A stretch of 64,000 nt of DNA from Halomonas litopenaei. GTDB lineage: Bacteria > Pseudomonadota > Gammaproteobacteria > Pseudomonadales > Halomonadaceae. Under the pieces are notes generated by a model that ran no database searches, was not told the DNA's origin, and saw only the letters and a list, made by a program, of their open reading frames with translations. Positions 59,059 to 64,000 of this stretch are shown here, piece after piece. Position numbers and translations under genes: made by a program. The DNA lies in contig NZ_PXNS01000001.1 of the NCBI RefSeq assembly GCF_003045775.1, positions 372,001 through 436,000 on the forward strand, given 5' to 3'. Numbering within the stretch: the first letter of the stretch is position 1; each line of letters opens with the position of its first letter.

Positions 59059-59799
59059 TCAGGTAACTTCGGTGTCGGCCAGGGTCGACAGCGCGGTCAG
59101 GTCGAGGATATTGACCTCACGTCCCGATACCGCCACCAGATCCTGCTGCTGGAAACGCCCGAGGATACGGCTGACCGTTTCCACCGCCAGCCCCAGGTGA
59201 TTGCCGATGTCGGCGCGGGACATGGACAGGCGGAAGCTGAACGGTGAATAGCCGCGGCGGCGGAAGCGGTCCGACAGGCCGAGGAAGAAGCAGGCCAGGC
59301 GCTGATCGGCGGTCTTGCGTGACAGCAGCTGCATCATCCGGCGGTCCTCTCGCAGCTCCTTGCTCAGGGTGCGAAACAGCTGGGCACGCAGCTCCGGTAG
59401 GGTCTGGGTCAGCGCATCGAGGCGGTCGAAGGGAATCTCGCACACCGTGGTGGTCTCCAGCGCCACCACGCTGCCGGGATAGCGGCCGTCGTCGATGCCA
59501 TCCAGACCAACCAGTTCACTGGGCAGGAAGAAGTTGGTCAACTGAGCTTCGCCGCTGCCTTCGGTGGTGATCTGCTTGAGACTCCCCGATCGGACCGCGA
59601 AGACGCTGGTGAAGCGATCTCCCTGCTCGACCAATCGTGTGCCTTTCTTGATCGGCGGGTGACGACGGATGATGGAATCGAAGCGCTCGAGGTCGGCGGT
59701 CTCCAGCGACAGCGGAAGGCACAAGGAACTCAGGCTGCAGGACTCACAGCGAGTCTCATGCAGCATGGGACGCCGCCGATCTTGGGCCGTAGGACTCAT
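59059..59799 (-). CDS. fnr: FNR/ANR-type oxygen-sensing transcriptional regulator
   Basis: 246 aa. The 4Fe-4S ligands match FNR spacing: Cys18, 21 and 27 (CESCSLSSLC) and Cys120 (TTVCEIP). A cNMP-type beta-roll and a C-terminal HTH with SRADIGNHLGLAVETVSRILGRF (E-x-x-SR recognition) follow. It activates genes for microaerobic and anaerobic respiration when oxygen is low. The start at 59799 has AGGAG 8 nt upstream; an earlier ATG lacks this. It lies just downstream of the cbb3 assembly genes, a usual location, and these are probable targets. Confidence 0.93.
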   Translation of the reverse strand: MSPTAQDRRRPMLHETRCESCSLSSLCLPLSLETADLERFDSIIRRHPPIKKGTRLVEQGDRFTSVFAVRSGSLKQITTEGSGEAQLTNFFLPSELVGLDGIDDGRYPGSVVALETTTVCEIPFDRLDALTQTLPELRAQLFRTLSKELREDRRMMQLLSRKTADQRLACFFLGLSDRFRRRGYSPFSFRLSMSRADIGNHLGLAVETVSRILGRFQQQDLVAVSGREVNILDLTALSTLADTEVT

Positions 59800-59953
59800 T
59801 CGCAGCTCCTGTGGATCTGGGATCGATATTGACTGGGCCATGGGGAGAACAGACGTCGCCCGTACAGCACGTTGATGGCACTATTCTACACCCTCAGATC
59901 AGCTAAAAGTGGCGTCTACCTCTTTAGGATTAATAACTTAGAGGTAGGATGCG

Positions 59954-60640
59954 TCATTGATGCAGCCCAGTCCAAAGTTGCCAGACGGCAAAGGCGATGA
60001 TCATGCCAGCGGCGACAAGGCGTGTTGCCCGATGCGCCAGCAGGGCCTGCATTTGTCTGGCGGCGAGGCCCGTCACCACCAGCGCCGGAAGCGTACCAAG
60101 ACCGAAGCTCGCCATCAGCAGTGCGCCCTCGAGGGGCTCGGCCCGTGCCAGGCTCCAGGCCAGCATCGAGTACACCAGGCCACAGGGCAGCCAGCCCCAG
60201 ATGGCGCCCAGCGCCACCGCCTGGGGCAGACGCACCACCGGCAACAGGCGTCTGCCTGCGGGTTCCAGGTACCTCCAGAGGTGACGTCCCAGTGCCTCGA
60301 CGTGACGCAGGCCTTTCCATAGATCGGCAATGTAAAGCGCCATCAGGATCAACATCAGGCTGGCGACGATCTGCATCAGGCCACGCAGGGTCGGCGAAAG
60401 GCCGATCACCGAACCCAGGGCGGCAACCAGAGCGCCCGCCACACAGTAGCTGGTGATACGACCTACATTGTAGCCGAGCACAAGTGTGCTCACCCGCCAA
60501 GGTTGACGCATGCTGGGTGGGATGGCAAAGGTCAGGGCGCTCATGATACCGCCGCACATGCCAATACAGTGTGCACCGCCGAGCAGGCCAAACACGAAGG
60601 CCGCCATCATGGGAGGCAGTTCCAGGCCGGTAGGGTTCAC
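59954..60640 (-). CDS. Sulfite exporter TauE/SafE-family membrane protein of the cco cluster
   Basis: 228 aa with about six membrane segments and the motif GGAHCIGMCGGIMSALTFAI near the N-terminus, whose His/Cys/Met residues suggest metal (copper) handling. WGWLPCGLVYSMLAW is the second signature. Such proteins are regularly encoded after ccoS and are implicated in cbb3 oxidase assembly or copper supply; transport of sulfite is not implied. It overlaps ccoS by 4 nt. Confidence 0.85.
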   Translation of the reverse strand: MNPTGLELPPMMAAFVFGLLGGAHCIGMCGGIMSALTFAIPPSMRQPWRVSTLVLGYNVGRITSYCVAGALVAALGSVIGLSPTLRGLMQIVASLMLILMALYIADLWKGLRHVEALGRHLWRYLEPAGRRLLPVVRLPQAVALGAIWGWLPCGLVYSMLAWSLARAEPLEGALLMASFGLGTLPALVVTGLAARQMQALLAHRATRLVAAGMIIAFAVWQLWTGLHQ

Positions 60641-60867
60641 TCAGGCCCTCTGGACGATGGACCACGATCGGATGTCTGCGCAGGCGTTTCGGAAGAGGAA
60701 GCGCCGTCATCGGCACCGCGAGTGTCGTCCTCATCCTCGAACAGGATGCGATAGGCGGGGCCTTCGAGGTCCTCGAACTGGTCGTTGCGCACCGCCCAGA
60801 AGAAGGCCCAGACCGCCAGGCCCAGCAGGATCAACGACAAGGGTATCAACAGGTAAAGGATGCTCAT
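60637..60867 (-). CDS. ccoS: cbb3-type cytochrome c oxidase assembly protein CcoS
   Basis: 76 aa. An N-terminal membrane helix (ILYLLIPLSLILLGLAVWAFFWAV) is followed by the invariant NDQFEDLEGPAYRILFEDED. CcoS is needed for cofactor insertion into cbb3 oxidase. It overlaps ccoI by 4 nt upstream and the TauE-like gene by 4 nt downstream. The start at 60867 places the helix at the N-terminus as in other CcoS proteins. Confidence 0.95.
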   Translation of the reverse strand: MSILYLLIPLSLILLGLAVWAFFWAVRNDQFEDLEGPAYRILFEDEDDTRGADDGASSSETPAQTSDRGPSSRGPE

Positions 60868-63338
60868 GGGCCGGGGCTTGCGGTGACGGGTGAAGGCGTC
60901 GCGGTCCGCCTGGTGCGTCCACGTCGCAGACGCAGGGCATTGCCGATGACCAGCAACGAGCTGAGTGACATGCCGATGGCGGCAAGCCATGGGGGCACGA
61001 AGCCCAGCGCCGCTGCGGGCAGCGCCACGACATTGTAGAGCACCGACCAGGACAGATTCTGGCGAATGATGCGACGGGTCTGACCGGCCACCTCGATGGC
61101 TTCGACGATACCCGTGAGCGGTTCGCCCAGCAATACCAGATCGGCGCGGGTGCGGGTGAGGTCGCTGGCCCCGGCCATGGCGATGGCAAGGTCGGCGCCG
61201 GCCAGTACCGGCACGTCATTGATGCCATCACCGACCATGGCCACCTTTTCACCCTGTGCCTGTCGCGCCTTCAAGTGCCCGAGCTTGTCCTCGGGGGTGG
61301 CCTCGCCACGCCACTGATCGACGCCCAGCGTGCGGGCAAGCTGGCCGACGTTGACTGCGCGGTCGCCCGACAGGATCTCGATGGCAAGCCCCCGCTGGGC
61401 GAGGGCGGCGAGGGTCTCGGCGGCGTCGTCACGGGGCTGATCGTCGAGCTTGAACCAGGCCTGGGGCTTGCCTTCGCAGGCCAGCAGCAGCCAAAGCCCT
61501 GCGCCAGGGAGCTCAGTAACGGGTTGGCCCAGGCAGGCAAAACGCGGCTGGCCCAGTCGCCAGCGCCGGCCGTCGATCACGCCTTCCACGCCCTGACCCG
61601 GGTGATTGCGCAGTTCGCTGGCCTGGCAGCTGGCGTCGCGCCAGGCAGCGAAGGCACGGGCGATGGGGTGCTCCGAGCCGGTCTCCAGTGCCGCCGCCAG
61701 GGCCAGATGCCGGCGCTTGGCGGCAGGGTCCATCTCGCCATTGTTGGCGCTTCCTTCGTCGTCGCTCAGCGGCCGGTGTTCGGCGAGTTGCATGCGACCC
61801 CGGGTCAGGGTGCCGGTCTTGTCGAAGACGACGCGATCGAGACAGGCCAGGGTCTCCAGCGCATCGGCTCGGGTCACCAGTACCCCGGCACGTCTCAGCC
61901 GACCGTGGGCCACGGTCAGGGCGGTGGGGGTCGCCAGCGCCAGGGCGCAGGGGCAGGTCACCACCAGTACCGACAGGGTGATCCACAGGCTGCGGCTAGG
62001 GTCGATCAGGCTCCAGACCAGCGCCACCAGGGCGGTGATGACCAGCAGGTTCAACACGAAGCGATGGGCCACCTGCTCGGCCAGGCGGGCGATACGTGGA
62101 CGATGGGCGAAGGCACGGTCGGTAAGATCGAGAATGCCGGCGGCGCGGGTATCGTCGCCGACGCGGGTGACCATCACTTCGATCGGGCTGTCCATGCACA
62201 GGGTACCTGCGTGCACGGCATCTCCCTGGCGACGCAGGCGGGGCAGCGATTCGCCGGTCAGCAGCGACTCGTCGATCTGGGCAAGGCCCGAGGTCAGGGT
62301 GCCGTCCGCGGGAATCTGGGCGCCGGGGCTGACCCGAACCCGGTCACCCGGGACCAGCTGACTGGCGGGGATGACGCGTTCATCGCCCTGCTCGTCGAGG
62401 CGCACCGCGGCACTCGGCAGCGCGCTGGCCAGGGCATTGCCGCTGCGGCCGTAGTGGGTACGGGCGCGAGACTCCAGGTAGCGTCCGAACAGCAGGAAGA
62501 AGGTGAACATGCTGACCGAGTCGAAGTAGCGGTCCCCGGAGTCGCTCACGACCGACCAGGTGCTGGCGACGAAGGCACCACCGATGGCCAGCGCCACCGG
62601 CACATCCATGCCCAGCACGCGGGTTCGCAGATCGCGCAGGGCGCCGACAAAGAAGGGTTGGGCCGAGTACAGTACCACCGGAGTGGTCAGCGCCAGCGAT
62701 AGCCAGGCAAACAGACGCTCGAACTCGGTGCTGAGATCACCGCCGTCGACGTAGTGCGGGATGGAAAACATCAGCACCTGCATCATGCCGACTGCCGCCA
62801 CGATCAGGCGCCTTATCATCTGGCGCGACTGTTGCTTGAGCCGCTGCTGGGCCTGGTCCGGCTCGTAGGGCTGGGAGGGATAGCCAATGGCGGCCATCTC
62901 GGCCAGCAGGCGCGACAGCGACAGGCGTTCGGGATCCCAGCGCACCTGAAGGCGGTGCTGGGAAAGATTGACAGCGCAGCTCTCCAGGCCGTCGAGGGCA
63001 TTCAGGCGGTGTTCGATCAGCCAGGCGCAGGCGGCGCAGGTGATGCCATCCACCGCCAGGGTCGCTACCTTGGTGTCGCCATCCTGACGCACGAAACGAT
63101 CCTGCAGGCCCGGATCGTCGAATACCTGATAGCGGGCCTCGTCGGCGGGTGTCGGCGATGGGCGCTCCGGCAGGGCGGTGCGAAAGCGATAGTAGCTGTC
63201 CAGGCCGCCGCCGACGATGGCCTGGGCCACCGCCTCGCAGCCCGGGCAGCACAGCGGATGGCGCTGGCCATCCAGGGTGATCGACCAGGGTGCTGTGGCC
63301 TCCACCGGGGCGCCACAGTGGTAGCACGAGGCCGCCAT
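60864..63338 (-). CDS. ccoI: Copper-translocating P-type ATPase CcoI (FixI)
   Basis: 824 aa. An N-terminal cysteine region (CYHC at 5-8 and CCPGC at 30-34), then an HMA domain with CAAC (101-104), membrane helices, CPC at 462-464 and phosphorylation Asp506 (DKTGTLT), followed by GDGINDVP. It exports copper for assembly of the CuB centre of cbb3 oxidase. The start at 63338 shares one base with the ccoH stop. It is the large member of the coupled ccoG-H-I-S set. Confidence 0.95.
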   Translation of the reverse strand: MAASCYHCGAPVEATAPWSITLDGQRHPLCCPGCEAVAQAIVGGGLDSYYRFRTALPERPSPTPADEARYQVFDDPGLQDRFVRQDGDTKVATLAVDGITCAACAWLIEHRLNALDGLESCAVNLSQHRLQVRWDPERLSLSRLLAEMAAIGYPSQPYEPDQAQQRLKQQSRQMIRRLIVAAVGMMQVLMFSIPHYVDGGDLSTEFERLFAWLSLALTTPVVLYSAQPFFVGALRDLRTRVLGMDVPVALAIGGAFVASTWSVVSDSGDRYFDSVSMFTFFLLFGRYLESRARTHYGRSGNALASALPSAAVRLDEQGDERVIPASQLVPGDRVRVSPGAQIPADGTLTSGLAQIDESLLTGESLPRLRRQGDAVHAGTLCMDSPIEVMVTRVGDDTRAAGILDLTDRAFAHRPRIARLAEQVAHRFVLNLLVITALVALVWSLIDPSRSLWITLSVLVVTCPCALALATPTALTVAHGRLRRAGVLVTRADALETLACLDRVVFDKTGTLTRGRMQLAEHRPLSDDEGSANNGEMDPAAKRRHLALAAALETGSEHPIARAFAAWRDASCQASELRNHPGQGVEGVIDGRRWRLGQPRFACLGQPVTELPGAGLWLLLACEGKPQAWFKLDDQPRDDAAETLAALAQRGLAIEILSGDRAVNVGQLARTLGVDQWRGEATPEDKLGHLKARQAQGEKVAMVGDGINDVPVLAGADLAIAMAGASDLTRTRADLVLLGEPLTGIVEAIEVAGQTRRIIRQNLSWSVLYNVVALPAAALGFVPPWLAAIGMSLSSLLVIGNALRLRRGRTRRTATPSPVTASPGP

Positions 63339-63859
63339 CAGAGTCCCGGTGTCAGGCGCACGGAGGTCTCCCGCGGGAACTTTGCCTCGCCGGTCAGGCG
63401 CCATTCAGGCTGTCCTGACGCGCCTTCTGCGTGGGGCTGCAGCTGTAGGTACCAGCGATAGCGCAGATTGCGCTCGAGGGTGCCGACATAGTGGCCTGCA
63501 CGGGTGTGGGTCAGCACCAGGGCCCGGTCGCGGGCGCCATCGGTGGGGAACTTCAGCGCCAGGTCCAGCCGTTGGGGGCGTTCGTCGCCATCGAGCGTTA
63601 CCACCACGTCGCCGGTGGTGGCGTCGATGCGCAGCTCGGCCGCCAGCCCCAGCGCCTCGGCACGTTGCTGCTTTTCAAGCTGGACGTTGATGGCCAGACC
63701 TTCCTTGTAGTAATCGTCCGGCACCGAACCGTCGAAGTAGCGGATCGAGAAGGCCAGGTAGACCATGCTGAAGGTGACCGACGACAGCAGCAGGGCGATC
63801 AGGAACCAGGGCCAGAACTGCTTGTACCAGGGCGGCACCTGGGGATCGGACAGGGACAT
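63338..63859 (-). CDS. ccoH: cbb3 oxidase assembly protein CcoH (FixH family)
   Basis: 173 aa with one N-terminal membrane helix (FWPWFLIALLLSSVTFSMVYLAFSI), the FixH signature PDDYYKEGLAINVQLEK, then a periplasmic beta-sandwich. CcoH stabilises the cbb3 complex during assembly. Both ends are one-base overlaps (TGATG) with ccoG and ccoI, so the cluster is translated as a chain. Confidence 0.92.
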   Translation of the reverse strand: MSLSDPQVPPWYKQFWPWFLIALLLSSVTFSMVYLAFSIRYFDGSVPDDYYKEGLAINVQLEKQQRAEALGLAAELRIDATTGDVVVTLDGDERPQRLDLALKFPTDGARDRALVLTHTRAGHYVGTLERNLRYRWYLQLQPHAEGASGQPEWRLTGEAKFPRETSVRLTPGL

Positions 63860-64000
63860 CAGGGGGTAACTCCTATAAAGCGGCTTTCACGTTCGATGGC
63901 CACGGACGGATCGTCCTCGGCGAGGACGCGAACGCTGATATCGGCACTGCGTTGTTCCATCTGATCAGGATTCACGCTCAAGGTCATCACCAGTTGGCGG
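63859..64000 (-). CDS. ccoG: Cytochrome c oxidase accessory protein CcoG (FixG/RdxA), C-terminal part
   Basis: The last 46 codons are visible, reading RQLVMTLSVNPDQMEQRSAD, then a strand-rich stretch ending FIGVTP. This fits the immunoglobulin-like C-terminal domain of CcoG, and its position directly before ccoH supports it. CcoG is a membrane ferredoxin-like protein required for cbb3 oxidase copper insertion. The rest lies beyond base 64000. Confidence 0.8.
   Translation of the reverse strand, partial: RQLVMTLSVNPDQMEQRSADISVRVLAEDDPSVAIERESRFIGVTP

Overview
This 64-kb window is GC-rich, densely packed gammaproteobacterial chromosome. The gene set suggests a halophilic or marine heterotroph, most likely Halomonadaceae: an NhaD Na+/H+ antiporter, two TRAP transporters, an actP-type symporter beside a CrbS-like sensor kinase, and an fnr-cco (cbb3 oxidase assembly) cluster. 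This placement is inferred from gene content only. I see no rRNA, tRNA, CRISPR array, prophage or complete insertion sequence.

Layout. (1) 1-3.2 kb: a molybdenum hydroxylase set (2Fe-2S subunit, Tat-exported molybdopterin subunit, XdhC, cut by the window edge). (2) 3.5-14.9 kb: a long minus-strand sugar-acid catabolic cluster. It combines a D-apionate oxidoisomerase-like protein, a DUF1537 kinase, a RuBisCO-like protein, a TRAP transporter, an aldehyde dehydrogenase, a beta-hydroxyacid dehydrogenase and an enolase-superfamily dehydratase, with a divergent GntR/FCD regulator. The expected route is D-apionate to 3-oxo-isoapionate, to its 4-phosphate, then RuBisCO-like cleavage. (3) 14.9-18 kb: a TRIC channel, a DUF3541 protein and an orphan exosortase-type acyltransferase. 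(4) 18.1-22.6 kb: a coupled operon of a PstS-like binding protein, a porin and a GGDEF/EAL protein. (5) 22.9-32.9 kb: NhaD, DUF3581, ChrA, a lipoprotein, DUF427, alkylation repair (Ada/AlkA fusion plus Ogt), DUF2252 and an SDR. (6) 33-39.3 kb: an AraC-regulated alcohol/aldehyde-to-acyl-CoA pathway (GMC oxidoreductase, aldehyde dehydrogenase, acyl-CoA synthetase). (7) 39.5-46.4 kb: a malonate operon in the order matPQMAB with divergent matR. (8) 46.5-57.5 kb: SelO, the CrbS-like kinase, DUF4212/ActP symporter, a cNMP/CBS/DUF294 protein with a 3'-5' exonuclease, and a small membrane protein. (9) 57.9-64 kb: ttcA, fnr, and cco assembly genes (tauE-like, ccoS, ccoI, ccoH, partial ccoG).

Cross-cutting signals that the genes do not explain: a dispersed palindromic element whose edge coincides with the stop codon of three different genes; strong hairpins around the TRAP genes of both TRAP operons; AACAACAA tracts in front of catabolic genes, suggestive of Hfq/Crc control; and a perfect 14-bp palindrome in the mat divergent promoter.
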